A stretch of 32,841 bases of DNA, taken from positions 1 to 32,841 of the forward strand of contig DATAOV010000068.1 in NCBI GenBank assembly GCA_036265535.1, given 5' to 3'. The notes under the pieces were generated by a model. That model saw only the letters and a program-made list of their open reading frames with translations, did not search any database and was not told the DNA's origin. The stretch's first letter is position 1, and every line of letters starts with the position of its first letter. Origin of the DNA: AC-32 sp036265535. Lineage in GTDB: Bacteria > Actinomycetota > Thermoleophilia > Gaiellales > Gaiellaceae. Below, piece by piece: positions 6,559 to 14,343 of the stretch. The position numbers and the translations under genes are program-made.

Positions 6559-7255
6559 CGAGCGCTGCCTCCTGGGCGTCGCGAATCGTGGCGATCCCGG
6601 ACTCGGCGAGATCGAGGAGCCCGTCGAGGGCGTCGCGGTCGAACGGCGCGCGCTCGGCGGTGGCCTGCACCTCCACCAGTGGCCCCGCGCCTGTCCTGAC
6701 GACGTTGACGTCGACCTCGGCGTTCGAGTCCTCCTCGTAGTCGAGGTCGAGCAGGAGCTCGCCGCCGACGATCCCGACCGAGACGGCTGCGACCAAGTCT
6801 TTGAGCGCGCGCGAGAGACCCGCCTTCCCGAGCGCCCGTGCCGCCGCCACGTAGGCGCCCGAGATCGCGGCGCAGCGCGTCCCGCCGTCGGCCTGGAGGA
6901 CGTCGCAGTCGACCCAGAGCGTCCGCTCCCCGAGGGCCTCCAGATCCGTCACCGCGCGCAGCGCACGGCCGATCAGGCGCTGGATCTCGACGGTGCGACC
7001 CTTCTGCTTGCCGGCGCTCGCCTCGCGCGCCGTGCGCTCGCCGGTCGAGGCCGGCAGCAGCGAGTACTCGGCGGTGAGCCAACCGCGGCCGGAGTCGCGC
7101 AACCAGCGCGGGATGCGCTCGTCCAGGGACGCCGTGCAGAGGACGCGTGTCTTCCCCTGGGAGTAGAGAACCGAGCCGAGCGGTTGCTCGAGATAGTCGA
7201 CGACGATCTCGAGCAGCCGGAGCTGGTCGGGGCGGCGGCCGTCCTGCCGGCTCAC
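6545..7255 (-). CDS. rph: Ribonuclease PH
   Basis: A phosphate-dependent 3'-5' exoribonuclease that trims tRNA 3' ends. The 236-residue protein has GSVLYSQGKTRVLCTASLDERIPRWLRDSGRGWLTAEYSLLPAST near residues 27-71, the KQKGRTVEIQRLIGRALRAV phosphate-site region, DCDVLQADGGTRCAAISGAYVA, and LDLDYEEDSNAEVDVNVV with the catalytic and Mg2+ acids. The GTG at 7255 follows GAGGGA. The 34-base gap from murI holds no obvious promoter, so it is likely read from the murI promoter. Confidence 0.95.
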   Translation of the reverse strand: MSRQDGRRPDQLRLLEIVVDYLEQPLGSVLYSQGKTRVLCTASLDERIPRWLRDSGRGWLTAEYSLLPASTGERTAREASAGKQKGRTVEIQRLIGRALRAVTDLEALGERTLWVDCDVLQADGGTRCAAISGAYVAAARALGKAGLSRALKDLVAAVSVGIVGGELLLDLDYEEDSNAEVDVNVVRTGAGPLVEVQATAERAPFDRDALDGLLDLAESGIATIRDAQEAALDAAP

Positions 7256-7289
7256 GCCGCGTCCCTCGCCTTCGGCTCCACGACGGCGC

Positions 7290-8111
7290 TCACGCCGCGG
7301 CCGCCTCGAGGTCGGCGACCGCGACGTGCTCGACCTCGCCCAGGGGCAGCTGCAGAAAGCGCTCGCCGAGGGCGCGGAAGAGCTCCGGCTCGCCGGTGGT
7401 CAGGAACCGGTACGAGCCCTCGCGACGCTCGCCGTTCTCGATGCCCTTGCGCGCCAGCGTCTCGGCCACCTCCCGCGCAGTCTCCTCCGCGGAGAAGACG
7501 AGCGTCACGCCTCGTCCAAAGACGCGCTGGAAGATCGGCCGGATCAGCGGGTAGTGGGTGCAGCCGAGGATGACCGTGTCCACGTCCGAGGCCTTGAGCG
7601 GCGCCGCGTACTCCCGCACCGCCTCGGTCGTGGCGCGGCCGAACGGCTCGTCACTCTCGATCAACGGCACGAGGCGGGGGCAGGCAACGGGGATGAGCTC
7701 GGCGCCCGCGTCCAGCGCCCGCACGAGCTGCGCGTAGCGGCCGGCCTCGACGGTGGCTTCGGTCGCCAACAGCCCGATTCGCCGGTTGCGCGTCGCCTGG
7801 ACGGCCGCGTGGGCCTCCGGCGTGATCACGCCCACGACCGGCACCGTTAGCTCCTCCTGCAGTTGTGGGAGCGCCGCGGAGGTGGCCGCGTTGCAGGCGA
7901 CCAGCAGGAGCTTTACTCCCTGGCCCTCGAGGTAACCGGCGATCTCGCGCGCGAAGCGGCTGATCTCCTCCAGCGGACGCGGCCCGTAAGGCAGGCGCGC
8001 GTGGTCTCCGAGGTAGACGAAATCCTCGTGCGGCATCGTCACGAGACACTCGTGCAGGACGGTCAGGCCGCCCACGCCCGAGTCGAAGACGCCGACCGGC
8101 CGGGGATCCAC
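7290..8111 (-). CDS. murI: Glutamate racemase
   Basis: Interconverts L- and D-glutamate, supplying D-Glu for peptidoglycan. The 273-residue protein has the general-acid motif GVFDSGVGGLTVL (D10), the first catalytic cysteine in VACNAATSAALP (C73), the second in GCTHYPLI (C184, H186), and YLGDHARLPYGPRP. The chosen start is GTG 8111, giving the normal MurI N-terminus. The open frame extends to 8255, but that would cross the divergent hydrolase gene. TACAAT lies six bases before the GTG and there is no Shine-Dalgarno, so the mRNA is probably leaderless. First gene of a murI-rph-mgtC-rdgB unit. Confidence 0.95.
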   Translation of the reverse strand: MDPRPVGVFDSGVGGLTVLHECLVTMPHEDFVYLGDHARLPYGPRPLEEISRFAREIAGYLEGQGVKLLLVACNAATSAALPQLQEELTVPVVGVITPEAHAAVQATRNRRIGLLATEATVEAGRYAQLVRALDAGAELIPVACPRLVPLIESDEPFGRATTEAVREYAAPLKASDVDTVILGCTHYPLIRPIFQRVFGRGVTLVFSAEETAREVAETLARKGIENGERREGSYRFLTTGEPELFRALGERFLQLPLGEVEHVAVADLEAAAA

Positions 8112-8117
8112 GCGCCG

Positions 8118-8147
8118 ATTGTAGAAAGCCACGAGCTTCTCTACCCT
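8118..8147. promoter_or_regulatory. Overlapping divergent promoters of murI and the secreted hydrolase
   Basis: On the minus strand TACAAT (8123-8118) lies six bases before the murI GTG. On the plus strand TTGTAG (8119-8124) and TACCCT (8142-8147) are 17 bases apart, and the -10 lies seven bases before the hydrolase TTG. The plus-strand -35 lies almost exactly on the minus-strand -10. RNA polymerase could occupy only one direction at a time. Confidence 0.5.
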
Positions 8148-8154
8148 TTCGTGC

Positions 8155-9561
8155 TTGGGTCGTAGGGTCTTTTTCGTCGTATTCGCCTCACTCGTCGCGC
8201 TGGTCGCGGCCGGTCGCGCGTCCGCGTTCACGCAGCAGGACGTGTCGCTGCGCATGAGCGACGGCGTCGAGATCGCGGCGACGCTCTACGAGCCAAGCAA
8301 CGCTCCCCCACCCGCCGGATACCCGGCGGTCGTCGCCCTGCACGGGCTCGGCGGGAAGCGCCAGGACCTCGACTTCCTGGCCCGGGCCTTCGCCAGCTCG
8401 TTCGCCGTGCTCACCTTCGACGAACGCGGGCACGGCCAGTCGGGCGGCCTCGTCGCGATCGACGGGCCCAGGGAGATTGCCGACCTGCGCGAAATCCACG
8501 ACTGGCTCGCGGCGAGGCCGGAGATCGACCGGAACCACATCGGCGCCTGGGGACTCTCGCTCGGGGCCGGGGCAGTCCTGCGCTCGCTCGTCGAAGGCGT
8601 GCCGTGGGCTGCCGTGGAGACGGTCGAGACCTGGACCGACCTCTACAGCGCGCTCATCCCGCAGGGACTGTCCAAGTCGGGGGCGCTGCTGCAGTTCCTG
8701 AGCTCGATCTCGCCGAGCCGGATGGATCCCTCGTTGCAGGCGATCCGCGACGACGCCCTCGCGAGCACCAACCTCCCCGCCCTCCACGCCTGGGGGGACG
8801 TGCGCTCGAGCCGCTCGCAGCTCGCGAAGGTCAAGACGCCCGTCTTCATGTTCCAGGGCCGCCGGGACTTCGCCTTCGACGTGACCCAGGCCAAGGCGGG
8901 CTATCGCCTGCTGAAGGGCCCGAAGCGCCTCTACGTCGGTGACTTCGGTCACGCGCCCTCGCGCTTTCCCGGGCCCGACATCGCGCAGGTGGTCTCGCTC
9001 GGGCTGCGCTGGTTCGAGCGCTACCTGATCGGGACTCCGGCCGGGTTCGCGCAGGTCTCGCTGGCCCCGAGCCCGTGGCGCGGCAAGCTCCAAGCGTATT
9101 CCGCCCTGCCCCCCACGAGGCGGCTCAGCGTTCCGCTGGGAGGGTCGGACTCGCTCAGCGGGCCGGGGCGGGCGCAGAGGGCGAGCGGCCCGCTGACGGG
9201 ACGCGTGGAGATCTTCGGACCGCCGCAGGTAAAGGTAACGGCACGGCTGAGAGGCGGCTGGTCGCGGCTGGTCGCGGTCCTGACAGCGAAGCCGCCGAAG
9301 AAGAGCGAGATCGTGATCAGCGAAGGCGGGGTGAACACGGCCGGGCTCTCCGGAACGCGGAGGCTGACGATCAACATGATCGACGTGGCGACGCTGATCC
9401 CGCGCGGCTCGCGGCTCACGCTGACCCTTGCCTCGAGCTCACTCGCCCAGAACCCGAACAACCTGCTCTACCTGAACCTGCCGATGCCGCCTACCGCGCG
9501 CATCACGCTCGGGCCGGTCCGACTCTCCCTCCCGATCCTGCGCACGCCGGTCTCGCGATGA
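8155..9561 (+). CDS. Secreted alpha/beta hydrolase with C-terminal jelly-roll-like domain
   Basis: A 468-residue protein with a signal peptide (about 1-24, ending GRASA) and an alpha/beta-hydrolase domain (26-290). The domain has an oxyanion motif ALHGLGG (61-67), nucleophile elbow GLSLGAG (S135), an acid near RRDFAFD (D238 or D242) and histidine in GDFGHAPS (H266). Residues 300-468 form a beta-rich domain resembling the C-terminal part of CocE/X-Pro-dipeptidyl-peptidase-like esterases. It is probably an extracellular esterase or peptidase; the substrate is unknown. The TTG start at 8155 follows a -10 by seven bases. Its stop overlaps the start of the next gene, coupling hydrolase and binding protein. 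Confidence 0.8.
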   Translation: MGRRVFFVVFASLVALVAAGRASAFTQQDVSLRMSDGVEIAATLYEPSNAPPPAGYPAVVALHGLGGKRQDLDFLARAFASSFAVLTFDERGHGQSGGLVAIDGPREIADLREIHDWLAARPEIDRNHIGAWGLSLGAGAVLRSLVEGVPWAAVETVETWTDLYSALIPQGLSKSGALLQFLSSISPSRMDPSLQAIRDDALASTNLPALHAWGDVRSSRSQLAKVKTPVFMFQGRRDFAFDVTQAKAGYRLLKGPKRLYVGDFGHAPSRFPGPDIAQVVSLGLRWFERYLIGTPAGFAQVSLAPSPWRGKLQAYSALPPTRRLSVPLGGSDSLSGPGRAQRASGPLTGRVEIFGPPQVKVTARLRGGWSRLVAVLTAKPPKKSEIVISEGGVNTAGLSGTRRLTINMIDVATLIPRGSRLTLTLASSSLAQNPNNLLYLNLPMPPTARITLGPVRLSLPILRTPVSR

Positions 9562-10766
9562 GGCCGCTGGCCGCGGCCTTGCTCGCCGGAGTCGCGCTCT
9601 CCGTCCCGGCCGCGGGCGGGTCGGGCGGCACACCCGGAGTCACGTCGACTGAGATCCTCCTCGGAGGCACCGTCCCTCTCAGCGGCCCCGCCTCGCCGTT
9701 CGGCGTGGTCGGCCCGGGCGCCAACGCCTACTTCAAGCACGTGAACGCCCACGGCGGGGTCAACGGCCGCAAGATCAGGTACGTCTACCGCGACGACGCC
9801 TACGACCCGTCGAAGACGATCGACCAGACGCGCGAGCTCGTCCAGCAGGACAAGGTCTTTGCCATCTTCAACAGCGTCGGTACCGAGCACAACCTCGCGA
9901 TCCGCGGCTACCTCAACGCGGTGAAGGTGCCGCAGCTCTTCGTCGGGACGGGCGCCAGCGCGATCGGGCGCAGACACAAGGCGTTCCCCTGGACGATCGG
10001 CTACCTGCCGAGCTTCGAGGGCGAGGGGGCGATCTACGGCCGGTACGTCGTCGCGCACAAGCCGCGCGCCCGGATCGCGGTGCTGTACGAGGACAGCGAC
10101 TACGGCAAGGACCTGCTGAACGGGCTCCGGCGCGGACTCGGCAGGCGCGCCGGGCGCATCGTCGCGAAGGCGTCGTACGAGGTGACCGACACCGACGTCA
10201 ACTCGCAGATCGCCAAGCTCCGCCACTCGAAGGCCGACACGCTCATGCTGTTCGCGCTCCCCCAGCAGGCGATCCAGTCCTTCATCTACGCGTACAAGCT
10301 CGGCTGGCGCCCGCGGATCTTCGTCAGTGCCGTCTCGATCGAGCCGACGGTGATCGGTCTCGCGCGCGAGGGGACGAACGGCAAGGAGACGGCGGGTGCG
10401 CTGAGCGTCGCGTTCCTCAAGGATCCGACCTCGCCGGTCTGGGCGAAGGACCCGGCAACGCGCCTCTACCGCTCGATCATGAAGAGCTACAACCCAAGCG
10501 GTAGGCCGTCGGACGTCTACAACTTCTACGGGATGGCGGTCGCCTACTCGATGGTGGACGCGCTCAAGCGGGCGGGCCGCAACCTCACGCGCGAGAGCCT
10601 CCTCCGGGCGACGACGCACATGGACGAGCACAAGAACCCGTTCCTGCTGCCCGGAGTCGCCGTCAAGACGAGCCCCTCGAACTACTTCCCGATCGCGAAG
10701 GCGAAGATGGTCCGGTACCGCGGCACCCATTGGGTCCTTTTTGGGCCGCTCGTGCCGGCGCGGTAG
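9558..10766 (+). CDS. ABC-transporter substrate-binding protein, branched-chain amino-acid (LivK) type
   Basis: A 402-residue periplasmic-binding-protein fold of the leucine/amide-binding family. It has a signal peptide (about 1-19, VPAAGG), then GVTSTEILLGGTVPLSGPAS, a typical family entry, YFKHVNAHGGVNGRKI, DAYDPSKTIDQTRELVQQDKVFAIFNSVGT and YEDSDYGKDLLNGLRRGL. Ligands include amino acids, amides, urea and aromatic acids; none can be assigned here. No lipobox Cys is present, so anchoring is unclear. The ATG start overlaps the hydrolase stop (ATGA), implying that the hydrolase product is the ligand. No permease or ATPase genes are adjacent, so it is an orphan. Confidence 0.88.
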   Translation: MRPLAAALLAGVALSVPAAGGSGGTPGVTSTEILLGGTVPLSGPASPFGVVGPGANAYFKHVNAHGGVNGRKIRYVYRDDAYDPSKTIDQTRELVQQDKVFAIFNSVGTEHNLAIRGYLNAVKVPQLFVGTGASAIGRRHKAFPWTIGYLPSFEGEGAIYGRYVVAHKPRARIAVLYEDSDYGKDLLNGLRRGLGRRAGRIVAKASYEVTDTDVNSQIAKLRHSKADTLMLFALPQQAIQSFIYAYKLGWRPRIFVSAVSIEPTVIGLAREGTNGKETAGALSVAFLKDPTSPVWAKDPATRLYRSIMKSYNPSGRPSDVYNFYGMAVAYSMVDALKRAGRNLTRESLLRATTHMDEHKNPFLLPGVAVKTSPSNYFPIAKAKMVRYRGTHWVLFGPLVPAR

Positions 10767-10858
10767 CTATTTGCGCCGGTTTGCGTGTTAACTATTCCGG
10801 TGAAACCGTCGTCTCACGATCTACTGGTTCCCGGGGGATCTCCGAGAAAGAAGGGGTT

Positions 10859-11929
10859 ATGAAGAGTTCATTGCGCTTGGCAGTGTTGACCTGCGCCAGC
10901 TTCATCGGGTTTGCACTGGCCGCACCGGCGCTCGCCGCCTACACGCCGTCCCTGACGATCGAGCAATCGAGCTATAAGCCCGGTGCCGCGATCACCGCGG
11001 ATGTGTTCATCTTTGCGCCGCAAGCCAACGACCCGACCGCGAAGCTGACGATCTTCTCGCCGGCCGGTTACAACGCGAACCTGACGGCCGCGCCCGGCAC
11101 CAAGATCGGGCGGGTCGTGGCGATCGCGAAGCTGAACGACCTGGCGGGAGGCTTGTTCGGCCTCGCCGGCAATGTCCTCGTCGCGAACCCGGCCGATCCG
11201 GCCATCCAGGCGGCCGCGGCCCGTTGCACGCCCGGTGTCACCAATCAGGCGACGTGGGTCCTCAACACCAGCCTCCAGGGCCAGACGGTCTCGATCCCGG
11301 TGTTCGTGAACAAGGTCGGGCCGCTCGTCACCCAGCAGATATGCCTTCCGCCGCCGGACGTCCCAGCCGGGACGCCGGGAAGGGCGACGCTCGGAGCCCA
11401 GCTCGTGTCGGCCGACTTCACGATCCAGGGCGTGTTCACGAACGGGCCGCGCGGCGAGTACCAGTGGGACGGGGTCTACACGCCGTACACGCCCAATACG
11501 GGCGCACCGAATGCAGCTGGAACGGTCGAGTGGCGGACCTACGTCGGGCTCCCCTCGACGCTGACCCTCGCGAAGGCGAAGACGAAGAAGGGGATCAAGC
11601 TCGTCGGCAAGCTCTCGGTCAACGGCCTCAGCCCGCGCGGCATCCGCATCGCCCTCTACTCGGGAAAAAAGGGGCAACCCGCCCCGAACGCGGTCTCCGG
11701 CGGCAGCGGCAAGCGGTTGACACGAACCGGCAAGCTCCCGGCGAGCGGCAAGTACTCGCTTGCACGCCCGTCGGTGAAGTTCGCGACCTTCTTCCAGGCG
11801 CGCTTCGAGAACTACGCCACGCCCTGCACCGGCGCCTCGCCGACGGGGCTTCCTCTGAAGTGCATCGGCGAGGACATCGCCGCCGTGACCAGCAACCAGG
11901 TCAAGGCGACGAAGGCGAGGAAGCGCTAG
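10859..11929 (+). CDS. Secreted protein of unknown function
   Basis: A 356-residue exported protein: signal peptide about 1-27 (ending PALAA), then a beta-rich mature part beginning YTPSLTIEQSSYKPGAAITADVFIF, similar in style to Ig-like surface domains. Four cysteines in the mature chain (ARCTPG, QQICLP, TPCTGA, LKCIGE) could form two disulfides. The last 110 residues contain Lys-rich strands (LAKAKTKKGIKLVGKLSVNG) and end KATKARKR. I recognise no family. ATG 10859 is preceded by AAGGGG, a usable Shine-Dalgarno. The 92-base gap after the binding-protein gene contains TAACTA-like AT-rich sequence but no clear promoter. A terminator follows. Confidence 0.8.
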   Translation: MKSSLRLAVLTCASFIGFALAAPALAAYTPSLTIEQSSYKPGAAITADVFIFAPQANDPTAKLTIFSPAGYNANLTAAPGTKIGRVVAIAKLNDLAGGLFGLAGNVLVANPADPAIQAAAARCTPGVTNQATWVLNTSLQGQTVSIPVFVNKVGPLVTQQICLPPPDVPAGTPGRATLGAQLVSADFTIQGVFTNGPRGEYQWDGVYTPYTPNTGAPNAAGTVEWRTYVGLPSTLTLAKAKTKKGIKLVGKLSVNGLSPRGIRIALYSGKKGQPAPNAVSGGSGKRLTRTGKLPASGKYSLARPSVKFATFFQARFENYATPCTGASPTGLPLKCIGEDIAAVTSNQVKATKARKR

Positions 11930-11940
11930 CGGCTTGCGTC

Positions 11941-11970
11941 GAGCGGGGTCCTTGCGAGAGGGCCCCGCTC
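11941..11970. terminator. Bidirectional hairpin between convergent genes
   Basis: An 11-bp stem with one G-T wobble (11941-11951 with 11960-11970) closes an eight-base loop. It lies 12 bases past the secreted-protein stop codon on the plus strand and reaches into the rhodanese stop codon (11969-11971) on the minus strand. No strong U-tract is present on either side. Confidence 0.6.
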
Positions 11971-12757
11971 AGCGCTCTGCCGGCAGGTCCTCGTGGCGCG
12001 ACCACTCGTGCCACGAGCCCGGGTAGTTGCGCGCGTCGTACCCCGCGGAGCGTAGAGCCAGTGCGGCGAGCGCCGATCGTGAGCCGGAGTGGCAGTAGGC
12101 CACGATCTCCGAGCCTTCGGGCAGGCCGACGAGCTCCCGCACCACCCACGACTCGTGCGGTCGCCCGGGCCCCGCGAACAACCGCTCCGCCTCGAGCTGT
12201 CGGGCTCCGGGGATGTGGGCCTGGCGCGGGTCGCACGGGTAGCCCCCGCGGCCCGAGTACTCATCGGCGGAACGGACATCGAGGATGGTCAGTTGGGGAT
12301 CCTCGAGCCGGTCGCTCAGCTCCTCCCAGGTCGGGACCGCCTCGAGGCGAGGCTCCAGGCTCGTCTTCGTCTTCTCGAGCTCGATCGCTCCCGTCTCGAG
12401 CTCGCCCGGCCAGCTCGCCACCCCGCCCGCGAGCACGGCCACGTGCGGGTGACCCGCGAGCAGAGCGGCCTGGGCGGAGGCGGCAGCGCCAACACAGTCA
12501 CCGCGGTCGTAGAGGACGAGGCGCTCCGAGCCGGTGACCCCGTGGCGCCCGAGGCGCCGCTGCACCTCCACCGCGAACTCCCGGACGATCTCGCGGTCGG
12601 CCAGCGGCGGCGGCGAGCCGAGCACGAGCGGAATCGACCGCGGCAGGTGCCCGCGGCCGTGTGCGTTCGGACCGCGAACGTCCCCGAGAACGAGGTCCGG
12701 CTCGCTCAGGTGCTCCTGCACCCAGCCGGCGTCGACGACCGGGGGCAGAGTGCTCAT
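11969..12757 (-). CDS. Two-domain rhodanese (thiosulfate/3-mercaptopyruvate sulfurtransferase)
   Basis: Transfers sulfane sulfur from thiosulfate or mercaptopyruvate to thiol acceptors or cyanide. The 262-residue protein has two rhodanese domains. The N-terminal domain (1-125) carries LVLYDRGDCVGAA in place of the active loop and is probably non-catalytic. The C-terminal domain (140-262) has LDVRSADEYSGRGG, HIPGARQLE and the active cysteine loop YCHSGSRSA (C222). The CHSGSRS loop is closer to single-domain or thiosulfate-type enzymes than to the CGSGVTA of classical 3-mercaptopyruvate enzymes, so the donor is uncertain. Its ATG overlaps the stop of the GST-fold gene (ATGA). Confidence 0.88.
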   Translation of the reverse strand: MSTLPPVVDAGWVQEHLSEPDLVLGDVRGPNAHGRGHLPRSIPLVLGSPPPLADREIVREFAVEVQRRLGRHGVTGSERLVLYDRGDCVGAAASAQAALLAGHPHVAVLAGGVASWPGELETGAIELEKTKTSLEPRLEAVPTWEELSDRLEDPQLTILDVRSADEYSGRGGYPCDPRQAHIPGARQLEAERLFAGPGRPHESWVVRELVGLPEGSEIVAYCHSGSRSALAALALRSAGYDARNYPGSWHEWSRHEDLPAER

Positions 12758-13335
12758 AGCGCTGCGACGAGCTCGCGCTCGGCGGCGACCGCCGGTCTCG
12801 CGGCGACCCGCTCGAGCCAGCTCGCAAGGGCCGGGAACGGCTCCAGCTCGACCTCGAACCGCTCCGTTGCGCGGAGCAGCCAGGGCACGTAGCCGATGTC
12901 CGCGAGGCCGTACTCTCGACCCGTGAGGTACGGCTGGCCCTCGAGCGTGCGATCGAGCTTCTGGAGCTTTGCGTCGAGCTCCTCACGCGCCCCGTCGGCT
13001 CCCCGCCGCAGGGCGTAGTAGGCGTCACCGAGGCGGCCGTCGAACCGCTGCAGCCAGAGCCGCCCGAGCGCGCGCTCGGCGGGGTCCGCCGGCCAGAGCG
13101 CCGGCTCCGGGTAGCGCTCCTCGAGGTACTCCATGATCACCTCGGACTCCGGCAGGACGAAGCCGCCGTCCTCCTCGTAGACCGGCACCCGCCCGAGCGG
13201 GTTCTTCTCGTACAGCCAGGCAGGGCGGTCGTCCAGATCGATCTCGACGGCGTCGTAGTCGAGTCCCTTCTCGGCGAGCACGATGCGCGTTCGTGCGGCG
13301 TAGGGGCAGCGCTCGGCGGTATAGAGCGTGGGCAC
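12754..13335 (-). CDS. Glutathione S-transferase-fold protein
   Basis: A 193-residue protein with an N-terminal thioredoxin-fold domain (VPTLYTAERCPYAARTRIVLAEKGLDYDAVEIDL, candidate catalytic C10), the cis-Pro and thiol-binding region NPLGRVPVYEEDGGFVLPESEVIMEYLEERYP (about 45-75), and a helical C-terminal domain (85-193) with LADIGYVPWLLR. The Cys in place of Ser or Tyr, followed by PYA, resembles omega-like or stringent-starvation-type members. Most actinomycetes use mycothiol instead of glutathione, so the thiol substrate is open. Maleylacetoacetate isomerase, missing from the tyrosine pathway here, has this fold, but nothing specific supports it. GTG 13335 is chosen by homology. Confidence 0.84.
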   Translation of the reverse strand: MPTLYTAERCPYAARTRIVLAEKGLDYDAVEIDLDDRPAWLYEKNPLGRVPVYEEDGGFVLPESEVIMEYLEERYPEPALWPADPAERALGRLWLQRFDGRLGDAYYALRRGADGAREELDAKLQKLDRTLEGQPYLTGREYGLADIGYVPWLLRATERFEVELEPFPALASWLERVAARPAVAAERELVAAL

Positions 13336-13345
13336 AGAACCGAGC

Positions 13346-14296
13346 CTACCCGCGGCCCGCGCCCTCGAGGCCCAAGACCTCGGCCAGTCGGGCGAAAAGC
13401 TCGTGCGGCGGAGGCAGCTCGTCGGGGCTCGAGGCGGTGCGTGCGACGGCGCGGACGCGGGCAGGCTCGGCACCGGTCAAACGCGCGACGACGGTCGGAT
13501 TGGCGCCGAGGGCGACGACGTCACCGGGGGGAAGAGGCCCGTAGAAGTCAGGTACCGACTGGTACTCGTCCACGATGCTCCCGCGCTCGAAGAGCGCGTA
13601 GCGGACGACGGCGCCCTGCTCGAGCGCGATCGCGCAGACCACGGCCGCGGTCGCGTTGGAGAGCTCGGAGGCGAGGCGCTCGCGCGTTTTTCGGTCGCGG
13701 TCGATCAGCTCTTGGTGCACGGCGACCCAGCCGTTCCGCGGCTCCGACACGCGCGCCTCCCCGGAGCCCCCGAAACGTGGTACGTACTTCTCGACGGCGG
13801 CGCGAACCGCGTCGGCATCGTCGGTCTGGATATGAACCGAGGCGAACGACTCGCCCTCCTCGATGCCGACGACCCGGCGCTCCAGCGCCTCGATCGGGAC
13901 GCTCAGCCGCTGGGCCCACTCGCTGAAACCGAGCCGCTGCCAGACCCTCTTCCCGACCTCGTTTCGCGTGGCGACGTCGAGGGTGACGTGCTCGGCGCCG
14001 GCGGCTCGCGCCCGCGACGCGAACTCCGCCAACAGCGCCTTCGTGATGCCCTCCCGGCGGCGGTCCGGGCGCACGTAGACGATGTTCACGTGCGCGAACC
14101 CGTTTGGGAAGATCTCGCCGAACGCGAAGCCGACCGCCTCGTCGTCGTCCTCGGCCAGGAGCACGAGCTTGCCGTGGAACAGGGCGGGCGTGACCTCCGG
14201 CGGCGGCCAGGGGCGGTCCCAGTTCTCCTCGAAGATCGCCTCGAGAAGCTCGGCGAGGACCGGCTCGTCGGAGGAGCTCGCTTCGCGAACGGTCAC
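13346..14296 (-). CDS. GNAT acetyltransferase fused to an uncharacterised C-terminal domain
   Basis: A 316-residue protein. Residues 1-135 are a GNAT domain: MTVREASSSDEPVLAELL, then VNIVYVRPDRRREGITKALLAEFASRARAAG carrying the acetyl-CoA pyrophosphate loop RRREGI, and TRNEVGKRVWQRLGFSEWA. Residues 140-316 form a second, conserved-looking alpha/beta domain (SVHIQTDDADAVRAAVEKYVPRF, GWVAVHQEL, SNATAAVVCAIALEQGAVVRYALFERGSIVDEYQS, GDVVALGANPTVVARLTGA) that I cannot name. The acceptor is unknown. GTG 14296 has TAGGGT nine bases upstream. It is likely co-oriented with, but separately promoted from, the beta-propeller gene upstream. Confidence 0.82.
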   Translation of the reverse strand: MTVREASSSDEPVLAELLEAIFEENWDRPWPPPEVTPALFHGKLVLLAEDDDEAVGFAFGEIFPNGFAHVNIVYVRPDRRREGITKALLAEFASRARAAGAEHVTLDVATRNEVGKRVWQRLGFSEWAQRLSVPIEALERRVVGIEEGESFASVHIQTDDADAVRAAVEKYVPRFGGSGEARVSEPRNGWVAVHQELIDRDRKTRERLASELSNATAAVVCAIALEQGAVVRYALFERGSIVDEYQSVPDFYGPLPPGDVVALGANPTVVARLTGAEPARVRAVARTASSPDELPPPHELFARLAEVLGLEGAGRG

Positions 14297-14343
14297 GGCA
14301 CCGCCACCCTAAGCCCTGAAGGGCGACAGCCGGAACGCCGGCC

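Noticed and set aside
9090..9200. Possible frameshift or gene fusion in the secreted hydrolase, whose N- and C-terminal parts differ in style
   Set aside because: The reading frame is continuous and the two-part layout matches CocE-like hydrolases with a C-terminal beta domain.
9468..10730. 420-codon minus-strand open frame opposite the LivK-type gene
   Set aside because: Antisense shadow with biased composition; the plus-strand gene has a signal peptide and family motifs.
12754..13335. Assignment of the GST-fold gene as maleylacetoacetate isomerase
   Set aside because: It is 15 kb from the tyrosine genes and lacks an obvious zeta-class SSCxWRVRIAL motif; CPYAART is more like other GST-like branches.
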